Source of the DNA: Bordetella sp. H567
GTDB lineage: Bacteria; Pseudomonadota; Gammaproteobacteria; Burkholderiales; Burkholderiaceae_B
NCBI RefSeq assembly: GCF_001704295.1
Contig: NZ_CP012334.1
Span: 1,686,084 to 1,750,083, forward strand
Reading direction: 5' to 3'
Length of the DNA stretch: 64,000 bases
Positions 40,186 through 49,075 of the stretch are shown here, piece by piece. Every line of letters starts with the position of its first letter. The first letter of the stretch is position 1. Position numbers and translations under genes: made by a program. Under the pieces are notes generated by a model that saw only the letters and a list, made by a program, of their open reading frames with translations, made no database searches and had not been told where the DNA came from.

Positions 40186-42066
40186 ATGCAAAGAACCCGG
40201 GTTTTCCACTACTCGTCCGTTCATCAACCTGAAACATTTTGGCACAGTGAGGCTGGACGTATCCATTGGGATGTGCCACCGGAGCAGGTCCTGGACTTCA
40301 GCCGGCCGCCTTTCGCGCGCTGGTTCGTGGGCGGCCAGACGAATCTGTGTTTCAACGCCGTGGACCGCTGGCTCCCCCAACAGGCTGATAGACAAGCGCT
40401 GATCTGGGTGTCCACCGAGGTGGACCAGGAAAGAATATATACGCGAATGGCGCTCTTCGAGGAGGTCAACGCGGCGGCCGCCATGCTGCGGGAACAGGGC
40501 GTGGGCCCGGGCGACCGGGTGCTGATCTATATGCCCATGGTTCCGGAAGCCGTTTTCGCGATCCTGGCCTGCGCGCGGCTGGGGGCGGTCCATTCGGTGG
40601 TCTTCGGCGGGTTCGCCTCCCACAACCTGGCGCAGCGCATCGACGACGCCCGACCCAAGGTGATCGTGTCCGCCGACGCGGGTTCACGCGGGGGCAAGGT
40701 CATGCCCTACAAGCCGCTGCTGGACAAGGCGCTGGCCATGAGTCAGGCCCAGCCGGACGCGGTGATCCTGCTCGACCGTGGCCTGGCGCCGATGACGCGC
40801 GGCCCGCGCGACCACGACTATGCGACCCTGCGCGACCGCCACCAGGGCGCCCGCGTGCCGGTAGCCTGGATGGAGGCGGGGGCGCCCAGCTATATCTTGT
40901 ATACGTCCGGCACCACGGGCAAACCCAAGGGCGTGCAGCGCGATACCGGCGGCTATGCCGTCGCCCTGGCCGCCTCCATGGAATACATCTTCGACGGCAA
41001 GCCGGGCGAGACGTTTTTCTGCACCAGCGACATCGGCTGGGTGGTCGGCCATTCCTACATCGTTTATGGCCCGCTGATCGGCGGGCAGGCCACGCTGCTG
41101 TACGAGGGTACGCCGGTGCGGCCCGACGGCGCGATCCTGTGGAAGCTGATCGAGCGCTTCAAGGTGAACACGCTGTTCTCCGCGCCCACCGCGGTGCGCG
41201 TGCTCAAGCGCCAGGATCCCGCGCTGCTGCGCCGGCACGATCTCTCCTCGCTGCGCGCCGTTTACCTGGCGGGAGAGCCCCTGGACGAGCCGACCGCCCG
41301 CTGGATAGGCGAAGGCCTGGGCAAGCCGGTCATCGACAACTATTGGCAGACCGAAAGCGGCTGGCCCATCCTGTCGGGCCAGCCCGGCGTGGAGCGGGTG
41401 CCCGCGAAGTTCGGCAGCCCTTCGTTTCCCTGCTACGGCTTCGATGCGCGCGTGGTCAGCGAGACCACCGGCGAGGACCTGGGACCCGGGCAGAAGGGCG
41501 TGGTGGTGATCGTGCCGCCGCTGCCGCCGGGCGCGATGACGACGATCTGGGGCGACGACGAACGTTTCGTCAGCACCTACTTCGAATCGATTCCCGGCCG
41601 GCAGCTGTATTCGACCTTCGACTGGGGCATGGTGGACGAGGATGGCTACTGGTACATCCTGGGGCGGACGGACGACGTCATCAATGTCGCGGGGCATCGC
41701 CTGGGCACGCGGGAGATCGAGGAATCGATCAGCAGCCATCCCAAGGTCGCGGAATGCGCGGTGGTGGGCGTGGCCGATGCCATCAAGGGCCAGGTGGCAC
41801 AGGCCTTCGTGGTGCTGAAGGAAGAACCGGCCGACAGCGATGTCGTTGCCGCGCTGGAAGGCGATATGATGCGCGTGGTCGAAGAGCAGTTGGGCGCGGT
41901 CGCGCGGCCCGCGCGTATCCGCTTCGTCAGCGCCTTGCCGAAGACGCGTTCGGGCAAGGTGCTGCGGCGGGCCATCGTCGCGGTCTGCGAGGGTCGGGAT
42001 CCCGGCGATCTGCCGACCATCGAAGATCCCAACGCCCTGGAAAAGATCAAGGAATCCCTGACATGA
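40186..42066 (+). CDS. prpE: propionyl-CoA synthetase (propionate-CoA ligase)
   Basis: ATP-dependent AMP-forming ligase activating propionate. 626 residues. The AMP-binding P-loop motif [19 protein letters not shown] is near residue 240. The ADDDVxNxxGHRLG-type hinge appears as RTDDVINVAGHRLG near 500, and the acetylation-type lysine motif TRSGKVLRR near 590. PrpE-specific wording such as RDTGGYAVAL distinguishes it from Acs, which is also present in this window. Its stop overlaps the next start (ATGA). No prpBCD genes are adjacent. Confidence 0.94.
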   Translation: MQRTRVFHYSSVHQPETFWHSEAGRIHWDVPPEQVLDFSRPPFARWFVGGQTNLCFNAVDRWLPQQADRQALIWVSTEVDQERIYTRMALFEEVNAAAAMLREQGVGPGDRVLIYMPMVPEAVFAILACARLGAVHSVVFGGFASHNLAQRIDDARPKVIVSADAGSRGGKVMPYKPLLDKALAMSQAQPDAVILLDRGLAPMTRGPRDHDYATLRDRHQGARVPVAWMEAGAPSYILYTSGTTGKPKGVQRDTGGYAVALAASMEYIFDGKPGETFFCTSDIGWVVGHSYIVYGPLIGGQATLLYEGTPVRPDGAILWKLIERFKVNTLFSAPTAVRVLKRQDPALLRRHDLSSLRAVYLAGEPLDEPTARWIGEGLGKPVIDNYWQTESGWPILSGQPGVERVPAKFGSPSFPCYGFDARVVSETTGEDLGPGQKGVVVIVPPLPPGAMTTIWGDDERFVSTYFESIPGRQLYSTFDWGMVDEDGYWYILGRTDDVINVAGHRLGTREIEESISSHPKVAECAVVGVADAIKGQVAQAFVVLKEEPADSDVVAALEGDMMRVVEEQLGAVARPARIRFVSALPKTRSGKVLRRAIVAVCEGRDPGDLPTIEDPNALEKIKESLT

Positions 42067-42470
42067 TCACCAAGCAAGCCCTGACCGCGGATGACGTCAA
42101 GAAGATCCTGGCTGCCGCCGAAGACCATGCCCTGAAGAACCAGTGGCCGGTCACCATCGCCGTCGTCGACGACGGCGGCCACTTGCTTGGCTTGCTGCGC
42201 CTGGACGGCGCGGCGCCCGTCAGCGCGCACATCGCGCCGGCCAAGGCGCAGACCGCGGCCATGGGACGGCGCGAATCGCGCGTGTACGAGGAAAGCATCA
42301 ACAATGGCCGCTACGCCTTCCTGTCCGTGCCGGGCATACAGGGCCTGCTGGAAGGTGGCGTGCCCATCGTCGCGGACGGTCAGGTCGTGGGCGCCGTGGG
42401 CGTGTCCGGCGTGAAGGCGTCGGAAGACGCGGAAACGGCCAGGGCCGGCATCGCGGCACTGGGCCTGTGA
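42063..42470 (+). CDS. GlcG/HbpS-like (DUF336) protein
   Basis: 135 residues, whole-length match by eye to the GlcG/HbpS fold: VTIAVVDDGGHLLGLLRLDG near the start, SAHIAPAKAQTAAMGRRESR in the middle and GGVPIVADGQVVGAVGVSG near the end. Streptomyces HbpS binds haem, and GlcG proteins accompany glycolate or diol genes; the ligand here is unknown. It overlaps prpE by 4 bp and the next gene by 4 bp, so the three are translationally coupled. Confidence 0.85.
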   Translation: MITKQALTADDVKKILAAAEDHALKNQWPVTIAVVDDGGHLLGLLRLDGAAPVSAHIAPAKAQTAAMGRRESRVYEESINNGRYAFLSVPGIQGLLEGGVPIVADGQVVGAVGVSGVKASEDAETARAGIAALGL

Positions 42471-43927
42471 CGCCGTCGTCGCCGGATCGATCGGTGGCTG
42501 GCACGCCGGCCGCCGATAATGCCGTCCCCGAGCAGCGCACCGAACGGAGCCTGGCCGCATCGCCCGAGGGGGCGGCACCGCACGGCAATGCGGCACCGGC
42601 CGAAGGCAGCCTGAATCCAGGCGTGGCGCGCCGCGAGGTCTGGTCGTGGGCGATGTACGACTTCGCCAATTCAGGCTACACGACGGTCATCCTGACCACG
42701 GTGTTCAGCGCCTATTTCGTCGGGGTGGTGGGCGGGGGCGCCCATTGGGCGACCCTGGCCTGGACGAGCGCGTTGTCCGTTTCCTATCTGGCGATCATGC
42801 TCACCATGCCGTCGCTGGGCGCGCGCGCCGATGCGCGGGGCGCCAAGCGCAAGCTGCTGTTCGGCAGCACGGTGGGATGCATCCTGGCCACGCTGACGCT
42901 GACGCAGGCCGGGCCGGGCGATGTCTGGCTCGCCTTGATCGGTATCGCGGTCTCCAACTATTTCTACTGCATCGGCGAATCGGCGGTCGCCTCCTTCCTG
43001 CCCGAACTGGCGCGTCCCCATGCGCTGGGCCGGGTATCGGGCTGGGGCTGGAGCTTCGGCTATTGCGGCGGCATGCTGTCCCTGGGCCTGTCCCTGGTCG
43101 TCGTGTCGTTGGCGCAGGCGCGCGGTGAAAGCGCCGCGCAGTTCGTGCCGTGGGTCGTGGCGCTGACCTGCGGGGTGTTCGCCCTGTCCGCGCTGCCTTC
43201 CTTCCTGTGGCTGCGCGAGCGCGCCCAGCCGCGGGCGCGCGCCGAGGCCAGCCCGGACATGCTGGGGCAGCTGCTGCGCGCGTGGCGCGATACGGGACGG
43301 CATCATCCGCAGTTCCGGCGCCTGCTGATGTGCGTGGCCTGCTACCAGGCCGGCATCGCCGTCGTGATCACCCTGGCGTCGGTCTATGCCGAACAGGCCA
43401 TGGGTTTCAAGATGGCGCAGATCATGATGCTGGTGTTCCTGGTGAATATCGCCGCGGCGGCGGGCGCCTTCCTGTTCGGTTACCTGCAGGACCGCATCGG
43501 GCACAAGCGCGCCCTGGCGATGACGCTGTGCGGCTGGATCGCCATGGTGCTGATCGCCTATGCGGCCGTCACCGTCAACGTGTTCTGGGTCGCGGCCACG
43601 CTGGCCGGCTTGTGCATGGGCACGAGCCAGAGCGCGGGCCGCGCCATGGTCGGCGCCCTGGCGCCGGAAAAAAGACTGGCGGAATTCTTCGCGCTGTGGA
43701 CCTTCTCCGTGCAACTGGCGGCGGTGGTCGGACCCCTGACCTATGGCCTGGTGACCTGGCTGACGCACGGCAATCACCGCCTGGCGATCCTGGTGACGGG
43801 CTTGTTCTTCGTCGGCGGCCTGGCGCTGCTGCACCGGGTGGACCTGGCGCGCGGCATGGAGGAACGCCGCGCCGCGGCCGACGGCGCCGGCGCGACGGCC
43901 GGGCCGGCGCCCGGTTCCACCGTTTGA
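42467..43927 (+). CDS. UMF1-type MFS transporter
   Basis: About 486 residues if translation begins at the GTG overlapping the upstream stop (GTGA). The first ~60 residues are Ala/Pro-rich and hydrophilic. The membrane part begins at WSWAMYDFANSGYTTVILTT, the hallmark of the UMF1/Atg22-like family. Twelve hydrophobic segments follow, with GYLQDRIGHKRALAMTL as the MFS loop. An ATG further in (WAMYDF) is an alternative but would cut into the conserved motif. Substrate unknown; the operon suggests a carboxylate or amino acid. Confidence 0.85.
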   Translation: MTPSSPDRSVAGTPAADNAVPEQRTERSLAASPEGAAPHGNAAPAEGSLNPGVARREVWSWAMYDFANSGYTTVILTTVFSAYFVGVVGGGAHWATLAWTSALSVSYLAIMLTMPSLGARADARGAKRKLLFGSTVGCILATLTLTQAGPGDVWLALIGIAVSNYFYCIGESAVASFLPELARPHALGRVSGWGWSFGYCGGMLSLGLSLVVVSLAQARGESAAQFVPWVVALTCGVFALSALPSFLWLRERAQPRARAEASPDMLGQLLRAWRDTGRHHPQFRRLLMCVACYQAGIAVVITLASVYAEQAMGFKMAQIMMLVFLVNIAAAAGAFLFGYLQDRIGHKRALAMTLCGWIAMVLIAYAAVTVNVFWVAATLAGLCMGTSQSAGRAMVGALAPEKRLAEFFALWTFSVQLAAVVGPLTYGLVTWLTHGNHRLAILVTGLFFVGGLALLHRVDLARGMEERRAAADGAGATAGPAPGSTV

Positions 43928-43985
43928 CGCTACTATCGTTGCATCGCTTTTGGCACATCGCTTTTCAACGCCTCGTTCGATCCCC

Positions 43986-44996
43986 ATGACTTCCCATACC
44001 TTCTTCTGCGTGGACGGCCACACCTGCGGGAATCCCGTGCGCCTCGTGGCCGGCGGCGCCCCGGCGCTCCGGGGCGCCAATATGGTGGAAAAGCGCGCGC
44101 ATTTCCTGCGCGAATACGATTGGATCCGCACGGGCTTGATGTTCGAGCCCCGCGGCCACGACATGATGTCCGGCGCCATCCTGTATCCGCCGACGCGGCC
44201 GGACTGCGATGTCGCCTTCCTGTTCATCGAGACCTCCGGCTGCCTGCCGATGTGCGGCCACGGCACCATCGGCACGGTGACCATGGCGCTGGAGCGCGGG
44301 CTGGTGACGCCGCGCGAACCGGGCGTGCTGCGCATCGATACGCCGGCCGGCCTGGTGGAAGCCCGCTACGAGCAGGACGGGCCGTATATCAATAGCGTGC
44401 GCATCACCAACGTACCGTCTTTCCTGTATGGCACCGGGCTGGAAGCCGAGGTCGAAGGCCTGGGCCTGGTCAAGGCCGATGTTGCCTACGGCGGCAACTT
44501 CTACGCGATCGTCTCGCCGCAGCAGGCATACGCCGGGCTGGAGCACGTGCAGCCTTCCGACCTGCTGCGCTGGAGCCCCCGACTGCGCCAGGCCTTCGGC
44601 AGCAAGTATCAATTCGTCCATCCGGAGAACCCGGCCATCAACGGCCTGTCCCATGTATTGTGGACGGGCACGCCGCAGCATCCGGAAGCCCATGCGCGCA
44701 ACGCCGTGTTCTACGGCGACAAGGCCATCGACCGGTCGCCCTGCGGCACGGGGACGTCGGCGCGCATGGCCCAGTGGGCGGCGCAGGGCAAGCTGGATGT
44801 CGGCAGCGATTTCGTGCACGAGAGCATCATCGGCACGCTGTTCCGCGGCCGCGTGGAAGCACGCACCCGCGTCGGCAACCTGGACGCCATCGTGCCGTCC
44901 ATCGAAGGCTGGGCGCGCATGACCGGCTACAACACCATCTTCATCGACGACCGCGATCCCTTGATGCATGGATTCCAATTGAAGGATAAGGTGTAG
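43986..44996 (+). CDS. 4-hydroxyproline 2-epimerase / proline racemase family
   Basis: 336 residues. It has the two-cysteine active site: Cys90 in ETSGCLPMCGHGTIG and Cys253 in DRSPCGTGTSAR. Having Cys at both positions points to 4-hydroxyproline epimerase or proline racemase rather than the trans-3-hydroxyproline dehydratase, which has Thr at the second site. The N-terminal DGHTCGNPVRLVAGGAP is also typical. It lies 58 bp after the UMF1 gene in the same direction but without other hydroxyproline genes, so substrate is inferred. Confidence 0.87.
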   Translation: MTSHTFFCVDGHTCGNPVRLVAGGAPALRGANMVEKRAHFLREYDWIRTGLMFEPRGHDMMSGAILYPPTRPDCDVAFLFIETSGCLPMCGHGTIGTVTMALERGLVTPREPGVLRIDTPAGLVEARYEQDGPYINSVRITNVPSFLYGTGLEAEVEGLGLVKADVAYGGNFYAIVSPQQAYAGLEHVQPSDLLRWSPRLRQAFGSKYQFVHPENPAINGLSHVLWTGTPQHPEAHARNAVFYGDKAIDRSPCGTGTSARMAQWAAQGKLDVGSDFVHESIIGTLFRGRVEARTRVGNLDAIVPSIEGWARMTGYNTIFIDDRDPLMHGFQLKDKV

Positions 44997-45139
44997 CGTT
45001 CCGATCCTCTCCAAGCGCGTTGTCTTCCGGTAAGGCATCGCGCCGCGACGGGGACGCCCATGCGCTATCTTTGCAGGGTAGCCATATGCGATATCTGGCG
45101 CGGATGTCCGCGGGCACATCTTTCACAGGCGAGGTCTTC

Positions 45140-45751
45140 ATGCAAATCAGGCAACAACCGTTCGTTTCACACTGGCGCGTACTGGCGTTGACGCTGCTGC
45201 TGTCGCTGCTGTCCGGCTGCGGCATGAACACCATCCCCACGCTGGACGAGCAGGTCAAGGCGGCCTGGGCGCAGGTGGAGAACCAATACCAGCGCCGCGC
45301 CGACCTCATTCCTAACCTGGTGGAGACCGTCAAGGGCTATGCCAAGCAGGAACAGGACACCTTGACGGCCGTGGTGGAGGCGCGCGCCAAGGCGACCTCG
45401 ATCAAGGTGGACGCCAGCACCGTCGACGATCCGCAGAAGCTGCAGCAGTTCGACCAGGCGCAGCAGCAGCTGAGCGGCGCGCTCGGCCGCCTGCTGGTGG
45501 TGTCCGAGCGCTACCCGGACCTGAAGTCCAACCAGAACTTCCTGGCCCTGCAATCGCAGCTGGAAGGAACGGAAAACCGCATTTCGGTCGCGCGGCGCGA
45601 TTACATCGCGGCCGTCGAACGCTACAACACGGAGATCCGCACCTTCCCCGGCCGCCTGTGGCATATGGTGCTGTACCGCGACTTGCCGGTGCGCGAAACC
45701 TTCAAGGCGAGCGCGCCGCAGGCGGACCAGGCGCCCAAGGTCAAGTTCTGA
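45140..45751 (+). CDS. LemA family lipoprotein-like protein
   Basis: 203 residues. A signal segment ends in a lipobox-like LLSGCGMN. The LemA body is full length: NQYQRRADLIPNLVETVKGY, SGALGRLLVVSERYPDLKSN and ENRISVARRDYIAAVERYN. LemA proteins are long helical bundles at the cell surface or membrane, often beside TPM-domain proteins; two follow here. The stop overlaps the next start by one base. Confidence 0.92.
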   Translation: MQIRQQPFVSHWRVLALTLLLSLLSGCGMNTIPTLDEQVKAAWAQVENQYQRRADLIPNLVETVKGYAKQEQDTLTAVVEARAKATSIKVDASTVDDPQKLQQFDQAQQQLSGALGRLLVVSERYPDLKSNQNFLALQSQLEGTENRISVARRDYIAAVERYNTEIRTFPGRLWHMVLYRDLPVRETFKASAPQADQAPKVKF

Positions 45752-46812
45752 TGATGCGGACGGCGACACGGCGAATGGTGGCCATCCTGCTGTCGGCCTG
45801 CGCGCTGGCGGCGGGGGCCGCCGCGTTCGCGCAAAAGGATGGCGGGACGTCTTCCCCGTCGGCGATTTCCGGTCCGTTTTCCGCGGGGGCCCCGGCGTCC
45901 TCCGCGCCCGCAAATGCGCCTGGCGCCGGCGCGGTCGGCTCCAATGCGGCCGGTCCCGGCGTGCCCGCGACCACCGCACCCGCGGGCGCCGCTCCCGATG
46001 CACCTGCAAGCGCGTCGCCACCGGCCCATACGCCAACATCCAGGAGCGCCCCGTCTGCCGTGCCGGGAGCGTCCGATGCGCCCTCGGCTTCGGATTCCTC
46101 CGCCGCGCCGGCGCCGGCCCTCGTGGGCCGCGTCGTGGACGATGCAGGGTTGCTGGATCCCGCCAGCAGCGCGCGCCTGGCCGACATGCTGGCGGCGCAT
46201 GAAAAGGCCACGGGCCAGCAGGTGGTGGTGGTGACGGTACCCAGCCTGCGCGGCGTGCCGATCGAGGATTTCGGCTACCAGCTGGGACGCCGCTGGGGCA
46301 TCGGGCAGAAGGGCAAGGACAACGGCGCGCTGCTGATCGTCGCGCGCGACGATCGCAAGGTGCGCATCGAGGTGGGCTACGGCCTGGAAGGAACGCTGAC
46401 CGACGCGATTTCGTCGACGATCATCAACCAGGTCATCATCCCGGCCTTCCGCCAGGGCGATTTCAACAAGGGCATCGTCGACGGCACCAGCACCATGCTG
46501 AAAGTGCTGAGCGGCGATCCCAACGCCGTTCCGCAAAAGCAGGTAACGGCAGAGCGCGACGGGCCGACGTCGATCCCGGTCTTTGTCATCTTGCTGTTCA
46601 TCGTCATCGTGGTGATTTCTCGCATGGGCGGCTACGGCGCGCGCCGCAGCGGCGGTGTGCTGCCGGGCGCGATACTCGGCGGCATCCTGGGCAGCCGGGG
46701 CCGCTACGGCTCGTCCGGTGGTTTCGGCGGTGGCGGCGGCTTCGGTGGCGGTGGCGGCTTTACGGGCGGCGGCGGCGGCTTCGGCGGCGGCGGGGCCTCC
46801 GGTAATTGGTAG
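45751..46812 (+). CDS. TPM-domain protein with Gly-rich tail
   Basis: 353 residues (or 352 from the second of two adjacent ATGs). A cleavable signal occupies about residues 1-28. A long Ala/Pro/Ser-rich linker reaches about residue 125. The TPM phosphatase-like domain follows (GRVVDDAGLLDPASSARLAD, and later VRIEVGYGLEGTLTDAISS). One transmembrane helix is near 273-290 (IPVFVILLFIVIVVIS), and the tail is FGGGGG-type repeats ending GASGNW. This is the YgcG layout seen with LemA; function unknown. Confidence 0.9.
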   Translation: MMRTATRRMVAILLSACALAAGAAAFAQKDGGTSSPSAISGPFSAGAPASSAPANAPGAGAVGSNAAGPGVPATTAPAGAAPDAPASASPPAHTPTSRSAPSAVPGASDAPSASDSSAAPAPALVGRVVDDAGLLDPASSARLADMLAAHEKATGQQVVVVTVPSLRGVPIEDFGYQLGRRWGIGQKGKDNGALLIVARDDRKVRIEVGYGLEGTLTDAISSTIINQVIIPAFRQGDFNKGIVDGTSTMLKVLSGDPNAVPQKQVTAERDGPTSIPVFVILLFIVIVVISRMGGYGARRSGGVLPGAILGGILGSRGRYGSSGGFGGGGGFGGGGGFTGGGGGFGGGGASGNW

Positions 46813-46921
46813 CCGCCTGTGCGGCCATCCGCGCAGCCGTGACCGCAATGCGAACCGATCGATCAACCGTCGCGCGGGGCGAACCGCCGCGGGGGCCACG
46901 CCAGGGATTTGACGGAACGAT

Positions 46922-47539
46922 ATGACACTGCTGAATGAAACCGAACTGCGGCAGGTGGCGGACACCATCGCACGTGTAGAACGCGATACCGATGCGGAGA
47001 TCGTCACCGTGCTGGCCGCGCGTGCCGACGACTATGCCTATATCCCGCTGCTGTGGGCCAGCGTGGTTGCCCTGGTGGTGCCAGGCTTGCTGAACTACGG
47101 CGTCGTGGTCATGGGGCCGCACGCGCTGCTGCTGACGCAGTGGGCCGTATTCATCGTATTGGCGCTGCTGTTTCGTGTGCCGGCGATCACCACGCGGCTG
47201 ATTCCGCGGCATGTGCGGCGCTGGCGCGCGGCCAATCTGGCGCGCCGCCAGTTCCTGGAACAGAACCTGCATCATACGCAGGGCGAAACCGGCATGCTGA
47301 TTTTCGTATCGGAAGCCGAGCGCTACGTCGAAATCCTGGTGGATCGCGGCATCAGCGCGCGGCTGCCCGATGCCACGTGGGACCCGGTGATCGCCGCCTT
47401 TACCGAGCAGGTGCGCAAGGGTGAAACCGTACAGGGCTTCGTGGGCTGCATCGAGCGCTGCGGCGCGCTGCTGGCGCAGCACCTGCCCAGCACGTCGCAG
47501 CGGGACGAATTGCCGAACCGGCTGATTGTGCTGCCTTGA
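46922..47539 (+). CDS. second TPM-domain membrane protein
   Basis: 205 residues. The TPM domain begins at ETELRQVADTIARVERDTDA and resumes at GMLIFVSEAERYVEILVDRG. It is interrupted by two hydrophobic segments near residues 42-62 and 68-86, so the domain is split around a membrane hairpin, as in YgcG partner proteins. It forms a LemA-TPM-TPM cassette with the two upstream genes. Confidence 0.87.
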   Translation: MTLLNETELRQVADTIARVERDTDAEIVTVLAARADDYAYIPLLWASVVALVVPGLLNYGVVVMGPHALLLTQWAVFIVLALLFRVPAITTRLIPRHVRRWRAANLARRQFLEQNLHHTQGETGMLIFVSEAERYVEILVDRGISARLPDATWDPVIAAFTEQVRKGETVQGFVGCIERCGALLAQHLPSTSQRDELPNRLIVLP

Positions 47540-47609
47540 CGCGTCACGCTGCGGTCTTCATGGTGTAACGGCGATCAGGTCCAGCTTCAGATCGGCGGTC
47601 CTGCGCGCG

Positions 47610-48773
47610 CTAAACGCGCATGCCCGCCGACGCGTCGCCGCGGCCCAGTGCCCAGGCGCCGCGCGCATCGTTGCAGAGTTCATTGCGAAAGGATCGCCTG
47701 GCGTAATCCAGGTCCAGGCGGTCGCCGGGCTTGACCACGCCGTTGGCACGGCCCAGGTCGAGCGATTCCCAGCTTTTCAACAGCAGGTCGAACGCCGCGC
47801 AGGCATCGCGCTGTTCATGCGTCAAATCATGGCCGGTGGTCTGCAGCAGCGCCGCGTGCGCGGCCAGGGATCCGACGTGGTAGTACCAGTAGACGACGCC
47901 GTCGTGGCCACAAATCAGGCCGGCGTCACCGGGGTGATCCGCATGGAGGACCTCTATTGCCGGCGTTCCGACCATTTGCGCGAAGCCGCGCAGCATGCGG
48001 TTGCCGGCTTCGCTGTCGCGCAGCGTGGTGAGCATGCGGTGAAATCCGTCCTTGTACGGCAGCATGTTGTGGTGCAGGTTGACGCGCAGTCCGACGGGCC
48101 GCACGCCAGCCGCGTCGGGTGCGTTCGCGCCGGTGGTTGCCGGGGAGCGATGGACCGCATCCAGCAACGTTTGCCGGAAGGCCAACGTACCCGGGTGCAG
48201 GTCGATGCGCTTGCCTTGCTCGTAGGTGCCGGTCTCGAAATAGTTCATCGCGCACAGCAGCAGATCGAATAGACCGCACGCGTAGCGCTTCTGCGAGGTA
48301 AAGGGCGGCCACCCGCTGTGCGGCTGCATTTTCATGCCATAGGCCAGGACGGTATCGGGGCAGATCGCCAGGTGTAGCGCGCCCTGCGCGTCCGCGGTAA
48401 GCCCGGCCTCGAACAGGCCATGCGCGCGTACGACCGTGATGGACTGATTGCCCAATTTCTGGGCGAGGTCGCTCAACAGCAACTGCCCGATCGGCGTCTT
48501 GCCGATCGTCGCCAGGCCTTCCATCAGTGGCTCTTCGTCGCGGTTGATGTCGGCCGCGATGTGGAAGGTCAGTACCGCGCCCCGGTCACCCAAGGCGGTA
48601 TCCGTGTTGGCGGTACCGGACGCCACCTGGGGTGGGGCGGCGACCGGACACAGGATGATCCAGCCGGACGGCGGCGGTGGCGGCACCTGCAGCAGCGGGG
48701 CGGCCGTGACGGGGAGCGGCGAGGTGGAGGACTGGAGCGGGCTGCTGGACGCTGAGTGATTGGGAAAATACAT
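47610..48773 (-). CDS. unrecognised protein with two tandem ~140-residue repeats
   Basis: 387 residues from MYFPNHSAS; an ATG 16 codons upstream is possible. I do not recognise the family. Residues 1-67 are Ser/Pro/Ala-rich and probably disordered. The rest is a tandem duplication, about 68-208 and 229-369. Both copies align with few gaps: GQLLLSDLAQKLG with GNRMLRGFAQMVG, YACGLFDLLL with DACAAFDLLL, and RIDLHPGTLAFRQTL with RLDLDYARRSFRNEL. No HExxH, Walker or transmembrane motif is seen. The Ser/Pro leader without a Sec signal would fit a type III-exported protein, but this is inference only. Confidence 0.75.
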   Translation of the reverse strand: MYFPNHSASSSPLQSSTSPLPVTAAPLLQVPPPPPSGWIILCPVAAPPQVASGTANTDTALGDRGAVLTFHIAADINRDEEPLMEGLATIGKTPIGQLLLSDLAQKLGNQSITVVRAHGLFEAGLTADAQGALHLAICPDTVLAYGMKMQPHSGWPPFTSQKRYACGLFDLLLCAMNYFETGTYEQGKRIDLHPGTLAFRQTLLDAVHRSPATTGANAPDAAGVRPVGLRVNLHHNMLPYKDGFHRMLTTLRDSEAGNRMLRGFAQMVGTPAIEVLHADHPGDAGLICGHDGVVYWYYHVGSLAAHAALLQTTGHDLTHEQRDACAAFDLLLKSWESLDLGRANGVVKPGDRLDLDYARRSFRNELCNDARGAWALGRGDASAGMRV

Positions 48774-49075
48774 CGGGTCTCCGTGGGTGGCGACAGGGGC
48801 ACGAGCCGGGGGCGCGGACATGGCAGGCGGCTGGGTAGGAAAGCCGGCCGGTGCCGTTCCCGGCGGCTAGGGTTTTTCCCAGTCCGGATGGCGGCGGATA
48901 TCCGGCGCTGCTGCTATTCTTCTTTCTTGTCGGCGGCGCCCGTTCCGACAAGATCGGGCGCGCGCCAGGTGCCTTAGAACGCGCGTGCCGCGCGGTCCGT
49001 TTCCGGTCCGTGCAGGCATGCCAGCCAGGCAGCAAAGAACAACAGAATCACACGCATCGTCTTCAGGAGACCGCC
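48774..49075. promoter_or_regulatory. intergenic region between the duplicated-domain gene and acs
   Basis: A 302-bp divergent gap. It contains the inverted repeat CTTGTCGG/CCGACAAG (48926-48933 and 48945-48952, 11-base spacer), which could be an operator or RNA hairpin. CAGGAGA just before 49076 is the acs Shine-Dalgarno. No gene seen. Confidence 0.4.

Noticed and set aside
45060-45100. Near-repeat ATGCG(C/A)TATCT before the LemA gene
   Set aside because: Two short copies with one mismatch and no palindrome or promoter context; too weak.
46720-46800. GGCGGT-type tandem DNA repeat
   Set aside because: It is simply the coding sequence of the Gly-rich tail of the TPM protein.
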